64,000 nucleotides of DNA from Antennarius striatus. Taxonomy: Eukaryota > Chordata > Actinopteri > Lophiiformes > Antennariidae. The position numbers and the translations under genes are program-made. The notes beneath the pieces are model-generated. The model was not told the DNA's origin. It saw nothing but the letters and a program-made list of their open reading frames with translations, and made no database searches. Where the stretch lies: assembly GCF_040054535.1 (NCBI RefSeq), contig NC_090795.1, positions 2,889,501 through 2,953,500 on the forward strand. The letters run 5' to 3'. This document shows, one piece after another, positions 15,001-27,900 of this stretch. Within the stretch, counting starts at the first letter, position 1. Each line of letters starts with the position of its first letter.

Positions 15001-15860
15001 TTTAAACAAAATGTGTGTTTTCCAAACCTTTACTCCATCACTGGTTCTATTATATTGCTGCTTCACCCCATCCCACAAACCTGGCCTCCCATCCTCAGCT
15101 GGTTCTGACAGAGTAAGAGGATTACAGCTGCACACACACACATGCAGATTTGTATGTTGCCATTTTCTGATGATGGATTAATCCAAAACATGCCACCGCT
15201 GCAATGCTGTTATGACATGCATCAAGCCTGGACTCTGACGATGATTGTGATGATGTAACCAGCCAAGATGCCCTGAGAGGAAAGGGATGAGCTCTACAAT
15301 GTGCCATTTATGAGTTTTGGCATCTAGACCCACAAAGGACCCAGTAAGATTAACACTGCGAATATAAAACTCTCTTTGTGCACTTAAACAGTTGTCAGAT
15401 GAGGAAAAAATGAACTTAGTCACCCTGAACACTGGCAGATGTTATGTGCTGTGCAACACGTAGCTCACACTCGCTCCGTGCAAAACACTCTGCAACTCCT
15501 GCAGCGTGAAACAAGTTTTCTCAAAGCAGGAATACCTTTAAAAACGCCGACGAAAACACAGCCTGTTCAGGAATGCTTCTTGTGTATCTAGGTGACGGCC
15601 ACAGCGAGAGAATCCACATGCGAGTGTTTTCCCCAACAGCAGTGGAAGTACAAAGATCGCATTGTGTCAAAAATAGATAGTCTGAAACAAGATCTGCCAA
15701 AAATGCCAAACATTTTAGGATTATCATTCTTATCCGCTACCATGCCAAACACCCCAAAGGTCACATATTATCTATTAAAAGTCAAGAGACACCTCTAAAT
15801 GCATCATCAGACAAACAGAACCAGCTCTGGATCGAGACACATCCCGATCCATCCTCCTAC
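1..15860. other. Non-coding stretch, probable first intron of arhgap21 (minus strand)
   Basis: I see no exon here that I can assign to a known protein on either strand. Open frames are short, have no recognisable domain and no convincing splice pairs. The stretch lies immediately 3' (on the minus strand) of a candidate first coding exon at 15861-15938. In vertebrates the gene next to PRTFDC1 on this side is ARHGAP21, so the simplest reading is a long 5' intron of that gene. This is inference from position; no ARHGAP21 PDZ, PH or RhoGAP exon was recognised. Only short CA or purine runs occur, for example near 565-590 and 14276-14300, and a 10-base G run near 14400. Confidence 0.4.
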
Positions 15861-16056
15861 CTCGCAAGACGGAGTTACGGCTCTGTGTTTACTCTCTTCA
15901 TTGTCCAGTGGTGAATCACTCCAACGTTCTGCCATCATTTCATTCGAAACCGCAGAGGAGGAGGAAGAAGTCCTTTAGAGACCACATTGAGGTGGATGGG
16001 GGGAGGGAGGAGGGGTCCTAATCCACACCGTCCTCCTTCTTCATGTCCATACCAGG
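15861..16056 (-). CDS. arhgap21: Candidate first coding exon of arhgap21 (partial gene)
   Basis: On the minus strand an acceptor (TTTCAG) at 16057-16059 is followed by a leader and then ATG ATG at 15938-15933. These open 26 codons (MMAERWSDSPLD... ending TPSCE) to a donor GTAGGA at 15860-15855, in phase 0. The peptide is acidic and polar with no domain, as expected for the short N-terminal exon before the PDZ domain of ARHGAP21, a Rho-GTPase-activating protein of Golgi and cell junctions. The gene name rests on conserved gene order, not on sequence similarity that I can demonstrate. Two upstream ATGs sit in the same exon: an 11-codon uORF at 16050-16018, and an ATGAAATGA that overlaps the main start. 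Later exons would lie to the left or outside the window. Confidence 0.4.
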
Positions 16057-16899
16057 CTGAAATCTGAAGTGCAAAAGTTATAATGAAGCCTCAATCAACC
16101 AATCACAGGACGACTTTTGTCTGTCATGTACAGTAATAACCTCAATGCATCTGACAAATACTATAGCCTTTAAACGTCCCATCGATGTTCAAACGTTCTA
16201 TATTTATAATGAGCCCCTGCTATTTCTGAATGAGGAATGCCTTTCAGATAAGGCAAAACTATAGCTATATAAAGACCGTTGTAGCTGATGACATTTAAGC
16301 AATATAACTTGGATTACATGAGAACTTTCAAAATAAATTCCATAAAATCTAAATCTAAATTGGGTGGAATTGGTTAGTAGCAGGTGTTCTTTTTAAAAAA
16401 AATATATATATATAATTCCGTAACCCTTAAATAAAAATAAATAAGGAGGGACCTCTATGATATTCCATGCACACAAGGGGACAATACGAGACTTGCATGT
16501 CAAATAATAGCAAACAACTATGATGAAATAAGCCATACGCTTATGTTAAGAATAAGGAGTTAAGACAAGGCGTTAAATGAGATTTTTTGGGGGCATAAAT
16601 GCACCCAAAAAAAGCTCAAATTTCCGTTATTATTCTCGGACCTTAAACCCAACGCAGGCTGGCGCGCTGCTAATGAGAATACGTTAGCTAACCGGGGGGA
16701 CGACAGGTTGTTTCTGAGGCTACAAATGTGGAAAAGACCCAAACCTACCTGTTAGAAATGAAGGAAACTACCCCCAAATGAGAAAAGCAATACATATTCC
16801 ATGTTTCTAGGGAGGGCAGGAGGACAATTCGATGGTTCCGTTGGTCCAAAGATGGGTTTAAAAAAAAGGCTGTCAAGAGATTACAAAGCGGGATATTCA

Positions 16900-17300
16900 G
16901 TCTGCTTTCGGAGCTCCGCTGACTGACCGCTGAGGCTCACTACCTGTTAGGGAGAACACACTGAAAAAAACACGGTAAACGCCCTTCAGTGTGCATTTCT
17001 TCGTCAGGAAGACGCCCCCAGAAGATACCCACCGGTCTTCATTCATTTCCTGTCATATCCGAGCTTCAATTCGATCCCAAAGCGCTCGAAACCGAGACAA
17101 AAAAAAAAAAAGTAATAAGCACTCCTACGTGGTCCCGTTTGGCTGCGCGACAATCTGTATGTAGATTGACGAAGCTCAAGCCCAAGCCCCGCCCATCCTC
17201 CGCCCCCTCGCAATGCGCTGTCCAATCAGATGGGCAGTTTAAATTTGGAATTTTAAAGCGGGCCAATTGGAGGTGTTGTTGCATAACAATTCTAATAAAG
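16900..17300 (-). promoter_or_regulatory. Probable promoter and non-coding first exon for the leftward gene
   Basis: GC boxes (CCCCGCCC at 17187-17194 and another CCGCCCC near 17200) lie next to CCAAT boxes: CCAAT at 17222-17226 on the plus strand, and ATTGG at 17266-17270, which is CCAAT on the minus strand. The surroundings are much more AT-rich. On the minus strand two possible donor sites follow, each inside the string CTAACAGGTAG, with exon ends at 16944 and 16749. This fits a TSS near 17.1 kb reading left into the exon at 15861-16056. The TSS itself cannot be located from sequence alone. Confidence 0.5.
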
Positions 17301-20300
17301 AGTGGAAGCGGGTTCGTTCTGGTCACTGGATGGAAATCACTAACAAATCACTGTTTTATGTTATACATATTTAACTACAAATGCTTACACTATAGAATAT
17401 CAGATCACGTCATATATTCTTTAGTTTTTTAAATTTATTTATTGCCAATATACTTTTTATTCAGCTGCATTTCTTTTAGTAATCTTTACAAGAATATAAA
17501 TATTTAAATTTGGTTAATCGGAAAAATTGAGGTATTATTTGCATGATATTCACCCAATAATATAATTCTTATGACGACAAATCTCTAAAAAGGGACTATA
17601 CATTGACTGCCAATGCATTTGTACTTTAGCTTATAAAAATTTATTTTTGAATTGTTATAATGCGTCTTTCAGTGATGACCTTCATATTTCCATGTCTTCA
17701 GTAAACCATAACTCTGTGTAATGACTTTTACTTTTGCATGGTTGACTCCATATAATAAACACATCCACCACAAATGGAACCCGATCAATAACACTGAAGT
17801 TCAGACACACACACAGAATGAGCATGAAACATCCTGTTGTCTGTTTATTTCCACGCACTGTCATTAACCTTTCCAGTTAACAAATGAAATTGCTGGGAGA
17901 TCATTGTTAGAGGCAAGGAAAATTCCTCAGGTCCACACAGATGCCGAACACTCAATTTTCTAACGTTCAGCTGGCAAAACATATTTGCCTATCCATTAAC
18001 AACTGTAATAGCAGTGTCCTTAACTTTATTATGGTGACATATAGGGCATGGCAGCCACATGGGACTCCAGAGCATGAATAAAAGGGCTGCACAGCTGATC
18101 CAGACAGAGACAAAGGCTGACAGTGTTCTGTTTGCAGGCTACTCCAACAGCACAATAGAGGATGGGACAATAGGTCTCTTTTGACCTATACTGTTGTGAG
18201 GTTTCCCTGGTTTTAGAGAAGCGCTATTGTCAAAGAAGCTGGTGCACCCTCACCCAGACAATGGAAACTTAAACTGATCTAAGTGGGAGTCTGCATTGTG
18301 TGATTACATGAGTGTCATTTATTAAATGCATTCTGTTTATTAGACTCAGACCTCATAAATAATGCAGCATCTCATCGATTAGAGAACATCATGCATTGGA
18401 AGCTAAATTAAATGAACCACATGAAGTTTCCCCAGGTGAGCATTGAACATATGGCGTATAGATTACTGTACTTTCCAACAGTTATAACTTTCTGCATTGC
18501 ATATATGTGTAAAGAAAATTATAAAAACGTTTCATTGGTTCAGCAACAGAGCCAGCAGCAACTGTGGTACTTTGGTACTTTCCCCCCAAAAATATTTGAG
18601 TCACAACAACACAACGTCTGTTCAGAACGGTGCAGTTTGAGACACACAGTGTTGTTTTCCTGAACACTAGTGTGAGGACAGAGGCGTTCACATCAATGAG
18701 TTGCAAACAGAGCTCAGTGAGGAGCTTAGAGGCTCTGTACTCTGCCCTTATGACTGCATCTATGTTTAGTGTACAGTATAAAGGTGCTGCTGTGTGTTGT
18801 TCTGAATGATCCTTGCAACTTTTTTTCTAATAACATTCTTCTAATAATCTAAGTGAGACATTCTGATTTGTATGAACTGCTAATTCTACTATACCAAACC
18901 TGCAGCTGCATCTGCAGAAACCAAAGTGGCTCCAGCAATCCGTTTGGCTGGATTAGGACGTCACATGAAGTCAAATATTTAAAGTCCAGCTGGATTGGAA
19001 CAGGTGGGAATGACTCTACAGCACTGCAAGCTCAACCTGTGCAGGAAAACATCCATCAGGTAGAAAACCAGGATGATTAATGTTTCATTCAGAAAGTTTA
19101 AGCTGAAGCTGTGTCGAACGTCTAATAGGATGAGGATCACTTCCCCAGTCCCAGGTTGTATAAGTGGATCTGGCAGTGATTTTGACTGGATCAATTCCAG
19201 GGGGAATCAATCTGTCAGGCTCTCTGGCCATGCTTGTCCCTGATTGGAAGGCAATGGAGACTGGAGAGGATGTTCTTTCTATTTGTGGAGCGAGATGCAT
19301 TGTTGAAACGGTGTTTAACAAGATCCAGAGTGCAGCGGTGTCAGATCAAGTGCTAATTTTCCTCAGAAGTTTGATTTGGATTAGTTTTTGTATTCTACAA
19401 AATAAGATTGTGTTCATGAGCAACTTAAAGCTCAGCAGAGTCATCAGCCACCACCACCACCACCAATTTCTGGACTCCATTATTAAAGACGACTGTCCCG
19501 AAGAGCAGAGTTAAGGAATAGACCCGTAAATATGTTATTGTGTAAGAATATATGGTCTTAGAATAAAAAAACTGTTACAATGGAGTTTGATTACCAACAA
19601 TATGTAAACTGAAGACTGCCAGAAGTATTTTAATGTTAGCATTGCCTTAAAAACCATAGAAACTGAAGCTGAAACTGACCTAATTCCTTCTTCTCTCAGC
19701 TTGTCATGAAAGTTTAAAAGTAGGCTTTCAAATTAGTTTCAGACTCCAAACGGCAGTGATTTTCTCATTTAACTCTTAGCAAAAAAAAGAAGAAAAAAAA
19801 CTTAATTAGATTTCCCAAAATGTCAAACTGTTCCTTTAAAGGTTGCTTTAATGAAATAAGGCTTCCGGAGCAAACATGGCCTCTCTGGTAAAGTGTAATG
19901 AAATCCTGCAGCTCCGTCTCTAACCACAGGCTTCAAATGTCAAAATGCATGTGTGGCCATTCAAATGTACAATTCCTGTTTTGTTCCTTTTGTGCCCGGC
20001 GCGGTTTACCTGTAGCCTACTTTCCGCGGTTGGGCCCCCCCGTCCTGTGTTCCCCTGACGGGAGCGCGACAAAAACGCAGCATGTGAAACCCACAGGGCT
20101 TTTTGTTCCATCTCGCTTTCACCAGAACCTGCATCAAGGTGCGAGACAATGGCCTCCAGGTTCCCAAGGCAGTGCAGGGGGTATTAGCGCCGGGATAAGC
20201 TAACCACCATCGCCAAGTGCTGATGTTTCAGGATAAAGACGGACAGCCTTGGAGCCAGAGGTACAATGGAGGTCTTTGTGGTGGAGTCTGCAAAGATAGC

Positions 20301-20778
20301 AGTCGACCAAAGAGCTGTGTAATTTGTTGAGTTTCTTCCCTCCTGCTTATCTCACCCCTCTGCACCTCAGGGGTCACGGACAAGTAATAAAACCTGACCG
20401 AATTTCAGTTGCCTCTAAATGTATTAGCGAAAGTGTTGTTTACCGCCGCAGATGTGAAACCGGAGACCATTTCGGAACGGAGCACTCCCCAAAAAAAACA
20501 ACCTCCCAGAACGCTTTTTGTTTTGCGGTCACTCGTATTATCCACATAGCGAGTCATTTATCAGATCATTTAACGTGGAAAGGCCTCAGAGCTGGAGCCG
20601 GGCCATCATGTCTGGATCGGAAGAGTGTTTGTAGAAAGAGAGAGGAGGAGAATAAACAGTTAGCAGAAAATGATATTTGATTTACATAAAGTTTACTGGA
20701 AATAATCACTGCATCATCTTTTATGTATCCACTCCCAGCAGCCAAAAATTGTAGAATCATCACATTCTCAGAATAATG

Positions 20779-20781
<3 letters not shown>

Positions 20782-20823
<42 letters not shown>
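20782..20823. repeat. (GT)n microsatellite
   Basis: About 21 uninterrupted GT units. The CA-repeat frames on the opposite strand are artefacts of the repeat. Confidence 0.97.
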
Positions 20824-20827
<4 letters not shown>

Positions 20828-21001
20828 ATTCCTGTTGTGTGATGTGGCGGCTGTTTGGAGTTTCAGGTGATTTAGAATCAAGAGTGCGTATCCACATGAT
20901 AACACTCCCCAAGTGCAAGTGAAGCATGTTCTGGTCTGTTTGTCGACACGCACAATTGACTCTGCACCTCAACAATAGTGGCAGAACATACCAAATACCT
21001 G

Positions 21002-21003
<2 letters not shown>

Positions 21004-21079
<76 letters not shown>
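21004..21079. repeat. Compound (GT)n(GA)n microsatellite
   Basis: About 32 GT units to 21067, followed directly by a short GA run to 21079. Confidence 0.97.
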
Positions 21080-21863
21080 TTTAATCCTTGTGCACTTAAA
21101 ATATAGTGTTGAATTTACTCAGCTTCATCACATTGAGCGTTTGCATGAAGTCACTTTATCTAGTTGTCTAATTTTAGCTCTTAAAATTAAACTGGTTGAT
21201 TATTTTAAGGAATAGTCATAATAATATGAGATTATAGTTATTGATTAGAAGTTACAGAAACCCATGTGACTGTGAATCCACCCACATTACTATTAAAAAG
21301 CCCCCCCATTATGATTCAGACGCACAACCTTTTTATATTCTGTGAAAATTAGATTGGAAATAGTTTTTCCTCATTTCCAGTGAAAACTTGTTTGAATCAC
21401 AGTCAGCAGATTTTAGAGATATCAGGATTTAACACCTTGAACTCTGGTGAAATAAAAATATATTAAAAAAATGTGACACATAAAACAGCTCAGAATTATT
21501 TTTTCGCAGCATGCAAAGTGTTGCCAAACGCTCGGCTGAATTTTCCAGTAAGGGGCTGATCTAAGTTGGGAAAGAATAGAGGCGCTGCCTGCTGCACCCA
21601 CTGTGTGTTTTCCATGAGTCAGAGCGGGCGTCATCCAGCCAGGGTGATGCCAGCGTCCATAAGCTGGCTCCATCTGTCACCAACGTCTCCTCCTAATGAC
21701 CAGCAGTCCCTATTTCATTTGTCCACTTTGTTTGTTCCAACGTGCATCCCCAAAAACACAAAGACGAGGTACGTCACATTCGATATTTTACTGTTTTATA
21801 CAAATACACACGTCCCACTTCAACAAAGGTGCGTAACCCGAGCAGAAAACGTGAACCTTTGAG

Positions 21864-21869
21864 TTTATT
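21864..21869 (-). terminator. Candidate polyadenylation signal of prtfdc1
   Basis: TTTATT on the plus strand is AATAAA on the minus strand, 52 bases past the prtfdc1 stop codon. It would give a very short 3' UTR; more distal signals are possible. Confidence 0.4.
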
Positions 21870-21920
21870 TTTGCAGTTGGTTTTGCGCCGATTAAATTAC
21901 ATCGATTGTTTTTCTCCTTC

Positions 21921-24900
21921 TCAAACTTTGTACTTCAACTTTCCGGTCTTGCTGATGACACAGATGTGCTGAAAGAAGAAGAAATACAAATTAGCTTGTG
22001 TATCGAGGGACGTTAGCGAGTTCTTTTCAGATTCAAAACTGCATCTGATGCATGGTGGGAAATGGTGAAGCCTGCAATCATGTGAAAGCGTGGGAGGAAA
22101 TCTACGAAAATATGATATGTTCATCACTCTAACGTCCAGCATCTCAGGGGGTTCCACTCGTATTTCTACCCCAGGATGAGGGCAGGTCCCAGTCTCTACA
22201 TTCCACAGGTCACCTCTCTTTCAAAAGTTCATAATGAATACCCTCCCTTTCAAGAATGCTAGAAACACACACCTACAGTACGTACAGTAAACGCAGATCA
22301 CACACCCACCTGAACACACACACGGAAAATAAAGGGAGTTGGTCGGAGCTTTTTGTTTCTCATGAGTCTGCGTAAAAACCACAAAAGGTCACGTAGGTTT
22401 ACAGTTTGAGACCAAGAAGCCTGGTTTGAAATAAGATTCCAGGGGTGTGGCAGAGAAAACGGGACGGGAACTGTGTTGAACCCAATGTAGGAAGAGGGGG
22501 AAGAGTAGGATGTGCTATAGTAAATGCGAATAGGATTGAATGGCACAGGAAGTGACATTACTGGATGGTCAGTATGTATGGTTACCAACCAACACTGACC
22601 AGATGTGGATCGACGGAGCAGAAGGAGGAAAACGAGATTATAGCTGTGTGCTAATGCTAATGCTAATGTCAGCACTTGGCATTTCTTTCTTTTAATGCCA
22701 AGACCATATGATGACAGTTTCAGTTGAAAATACAATTTATGGCTACTCCAAATGAAACATCAAAAGACTGGTGAAGTCAGGAGGGTTAAGGGTCGGTGAT
22801 ATTTCAGTCTGGATCTTAACGCTGGCATCCAAACCCTAAAAATCATGACTCCATTGTCTGGCCTTCAGGGCATTATAAATAAAAGCTGGGTTTAGATATG
22901 GGTTGTGTTTTATTTTAAAATGTCTCGATGTGGGCTGTTGGATGAAGGATGAGGATGTGATTCATCTGAGGTTCCAGGTGGACAACGCCCACACACACTT
23001 AAGCACACTCACACACATACGTAACATCCACTCGTGCACGGGAGGAGAGCCATCAGGTGAGTTCAGGTTTCAGGAAGAGGAGAGCATCGCTCTGATTTGT
23101 GATCCATTCTCTTTCATGTCTTTCTCTCAGCTCTTCCAAAGGTCACACACTCGCTGCAGCGCCGTTCACACACTCTGGACTCACATTCAGGTCGCGGAAG
23201 TGTTCGTTGTAGTCCAAGGCGTAGCCGACCACAAAGTGGTTTGGGATTTCAAAACCGACATCTATCAGGAACAAACAGACAGAATGAGTGAGGCATTCTT
23301 GGTTTGTGTTGGACTGACGTAAAGAACATATATTCTGTTTTTATGACTGTAACCTTCTTCTTCTTCTCGTCTTTCAACTCTTCCTGGGACACTTTACAAT
23401 AACAGAAATCCTCTAACTGCTGTGTCATCAGGCGGTGTCAAAATGTACATTCCTAAAGTCAGATTTGGGGTTATTACCCTGGGAATTATTGTAATTTACT
23501 GGTGCCTCAGTTTAGTCAAAAAGGAAGAGGAGTGTGGAGCCGGGGCGGGGGCGTGATGGATGGCGCTCTGGCACCTTATAATCAGGCAATCAGGCGTCAT
23601 AAAATCTGCCTCCGCAACGCAAACATGACTTTGAACCGTCACAGAGAAGACATGTTGGAAGAAAGACTCGAAATCCTTCCCTTTGTGACAAAAGAAAAGT
23701 TTGGATTCTGTTTCAGGACTCGTAAAACTTTTGAGGAACAACAAAACAATGGGCTTGTGGAGGTTATGAAGTACTGAGTGTTGTCTGGACTCTAAGCCGC
23801 CCCTGAAATCAGCCTTTTAATTATTATAACTTATTATAAATGAATAGTTACGACTGGACTTTAAGCACATCAAATGCTGCTCAATGAGACATTATTAATC
23901 CTGGAATGAGGATTAGATGATGATCGACTTACAGTCCGTAAGGCTTTCAGACATGTTGGGAACCCTCTTCACCAACAGGCTGAAACACAGGGGAGAAACA
24001 GTTCATTTTCTACTGAACAGAAATACAGAGTTTTCAAAGAAGCGACCCCCCCACCCGACCTCGTTCCTCTGGCGGTATAGAAACAACTTATAGACACCAG
24101 ATAGGGATGAGACGTGATACTTCCTCTTGTGTTCGTCATACGTTTGCCCCCCCCCCCCTCGGTTGGGAACCACAGACGCCTGAAAAACCGGCTCACCCGG
24201 CGACCTTGACCATCTTGGGTTCAAACGTCTCCACGTGATTCAGAAGCGCCTTCATGGTCTTTCCTGTGTCGACTATGGCCTGAGGAAGAGGAGGAGCAAC
24301 CGAAGAGGGGACAGATAAGTAGATTTACGTTTTAACTAATTTAGCATATTGGTATAAAACTAATTGAGAACATGAGATGCATATTTCACAGATGATGATA
24401 AAGACACTTCTTTGGAGCCCCAAAGTTTCATGATAATTTGCCAAGTATGTCACGAAAACCCTCAAAAGATCTCTAACTTCCAAAGTTAGGGAGTCTTTGG
24501 ATCTTTGTGTGAATCAACTCCAACTCTTATCTGGTTATTTCCTGAAACATCCCCAAGTCTCAACTAAGTTTTATGAAAATATGTCAAGATTTTTAGCTAA
24601 ATCTGTAAAAAGTCAAGACAAACCAAGCAAACAGAAGACTAGTTGTCGAAGATATAAGAAGAGGAACTCACCTCAACAATGAGGACACTCTGGGTAACAT
24701 GTAAGAGAAACAAGAACTTAATTAGTAAAGTATCACTGCACAAACAAAGGATTGACTGTCCTCTGAAATGTACTTTACTGCAGACGGTATCTATGGAGAC
24801 AATGTTGGCAGAATCTCTACAACACAGCCGATTCATTCTTTTCCCCTCAGTACTGAACATCTGTGTTTCCAGCAGAGCAAAAAAGTCACTTCTAAGTGTC

Positions 24901-27900
24901 GGCATGTTACACACTTTCCCCGCTGCAGGGTTTCAAACGGGTCCTTGTTCCCCTGGCTGGGTGTAAGGGGCTCTTTGTGAGCCCGGCGGAGTATCTATGG
25001 TTTGGGGAGAGCGATCGGAGAGAATGCAGGAACGTGGCCAAAGTTCTGGAGTCCACACCTGAACGTCGTTACGCAACCCTGAGTAGAGTCAACAGGGACG
25101 TGTGGACAACAGCAGAACTCACTACAGTTCACCTGTTTGCTGCAAACTGAAAACATCTCAGATTATTTAGCTGTATTAGCATTTTAGCTTTTCTAGCATC
25201 TCTGGATTATGGGTTTTGTGTGATTCCTGTAGCTAAATTCATTAATCAGGAGCAAAATTTGGAGTTGATGTCCATTTTTCAAACTTTATCCAAAGGTCAG
25301 GGGTTAATGTAAGAAAGTGCACCCATTGTTTCCTAGTACTTAACAACATTCTGATGTTTAGCATCTATAATGGCAGATTTTGACCCATTGAGAAACTTAG
25401 TCGCGAACATTCAGCCAATGGGGACCAGGAATGAAGGAATTTCATGGCGATCCATCCAAAAGGAGCAGATTCAGAACCAAAACTGTTCTACAAATGCAAT
25501 ATGAAACATCTGGGCCTCAATCGTAAGGGGTCATCTTCTTGGGAGTGTGAATATCAGCATATTCCTGTCCAGTATTGGTAGAACAACCAAGCAACAGGCT
25601 GGCATTCCAATTCTGGAGTTGCAAGGGGATATGATGAGGTTTTTGGGTTTTTTTATCGGCCTCTGGCAACAATAAATCTCTCCCTCTTAACACAGGTAAC
25701 TCAACCCGTGTCTCATTTCAGGCTGCGCTAACTCCAAACCCAAGAACCTCAGATTACCACAACAAAGCCGTGGATGAAGAAGTTCAGCACCAGAGACTGT
25801 TTGACCTTTGCCATCATCCAATCAGAATCCACTTGGAGCTGCGCCGCCATGATACTCCTGCGCTCATAAATACTAGCAGCTAATCGCTTTTGTGATATAC
25901 TAGTATAAGGCTTTGTGGGAGGTTTTTAGCATTTGCAACACGAGCATCCAGTGCAGCAACAGAAAGAGGAGTGATTCATGTTTTCAGTGCAAGGTGCTGG
26001 TCAGCCTGTCTGGTTCCTACTCCCACTGACCTTTTTACCCACAGACAAAATGCGTCTCAGCTCCAGGAACATTCTGACATGGCGGTTAAGGGAATTCAAC
26101 ATCGATCTTTTGGAGATAAACATGCGTGGGCATATTTGCATGCCACCATTTAGCTGAGTCAGTCTGTCTCAGAGCGATGTTGTGAGGATGGATCATTCCT
26201 CCAGATCCTGCCCAGCCTTCCGGCCCCTCGGTGGGCCGTGCTGGAGCTCAGTGGGGATGAACCGTCGTAAATCTGCCACATGGGAGCATTTATTTTTCTG
26301 AACTGAGGACGGCTGAGAGGAGTAATCTCTGAAAGGTGAAGTACAGGAGTGATTTGTCCAAGGGCAATAAGCTAGGGGCAATAAAACATTCAAAACATCT
26401 TAATTGAGACCAAACGGTATGATGTATTTTGTTATGTTGGCTAAAAATATGGCGTATCCTCAGGAGGAAACTATTTTGTTTGTCTTCATACGAGCATCCT
26501 GAAAGTTGAACTCACCCCCAGCAGTACGTAGTAAATTTATTTCCACTCACCTTTCCACGGAGGAAAGAGAGATCCCGGCTTCCGATGATGTTCAGCTCCT
26601 TTGTGGATTGATCGTTCTAGGAATGAGGAGACAGAAATGGGGAGATTCATGCTTTGCTACCATTTTACCATTGGCGATACTCCATACAGGTTGCTTACAC
26701 GGAATCATAAAGTCGCATCACAAAGGTTTCTAGTGTCGTCTTGTCTGCATTGCTAGTATAAAATATGATTCCTGACATTAACAAACAGAGCAAAGAGGAG
26801 CAGGGACATGGACCAATCCTGGCCCTCGGGGGCAGGTCACATGGCTCCATTATGAGACTGCTGACATCACTCAGACGATGTCCTCTGATGTCATAACAGT
26901 GACTGCTGCTTTCCACAATCACATCGAGATATAATGATGATGTCATAGTTGAAAAATTAGAGTTGAATTCAAAAAGATTCTGGATTTGATTGGTTCTCAT
27001 GAGAATGTCGACTATCTGCAGGGGCATTCTGGTCAATTTGCAATGTTATGACTTCAGTACAAAAATTTAAATAAAAAAAATTTTTTTTATTCAATTTAAA
27101 GTGTGTTTATAGTGACCTAAGCCACAGTGAACACCAGTGTTTGAGGTAGGAGTATTGAATCCTGTCCTCTGCTGCAATGGGAGGGAAGAAATGTGCAGAG
27201 AAATGTGTGTTGGCGTTAACCTTTAGCATGAGCTAAAACACACGAAGGAATGATAATAATCATTCATGTAGTTCATATTCACTCATCTCCAAGTGTGAGA
27301 CCGTAGCGGGAGCTGAAACACAACCGTCAGGCCGATGTTCTCCTGATCTGAGTGTGATGTCCTTGAGGTGTCCTGTGTGAGGAGCGCCTTCCTCCCTAAA
27401 CGTGAACAACAGCGACATCTGGTGATGCTTCACTGAAGGAGGAGCACCAGCAACACACTGTGAGAGGAGTGTTCACACACAGATCAGGAAAACCTGCTTC
27501 TAATATTAGATACTGCTCATCAGAAATTCCCAGAATCCAATCTGATGACCTCAAATCAATTGTGGTGTCCAGAAATTACACTAAAACCCAAAGATTTCTC
27601 CAATTCAGGAAGAAACAAGCGAGAAAAATAGGAAATCAGGGCCTTAGAGAAGATGGAATAAAAGAGATGATGGGTATTTTTGTCAGGTTATGAAAATAAT
27701 GTGATAAATCTTCACAGAAGTATTGATTTCCTCTATCAATATGCAACATTGTGCGGTCCACCTACCAAGTAGCTCTTCAGGCGGATGAACTCCACCCGGG
27801 TCTCCAGGTACTTGTTGGAGTTACGCCCGAGGACTTTGATGGACTCCACCAGGTCCACGCAGAACTTGTAGCCCCCCTTCAGGACGCACAGCACCATGAT

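Larger units (their letters stand above)
17301..21863. other. Intergenic stretch between the arhgap21-side promoter and the prtfdc1 3' end
   Basis: AT-rich DNA with no coding exon that I can support. It contains two long GT microsatellites (20782-20823 and 21004-21067) and a short CCA run near 19448-19465. The minus-strand prtfdc1 transcript should end near its right edge. Confidence 0.6.
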
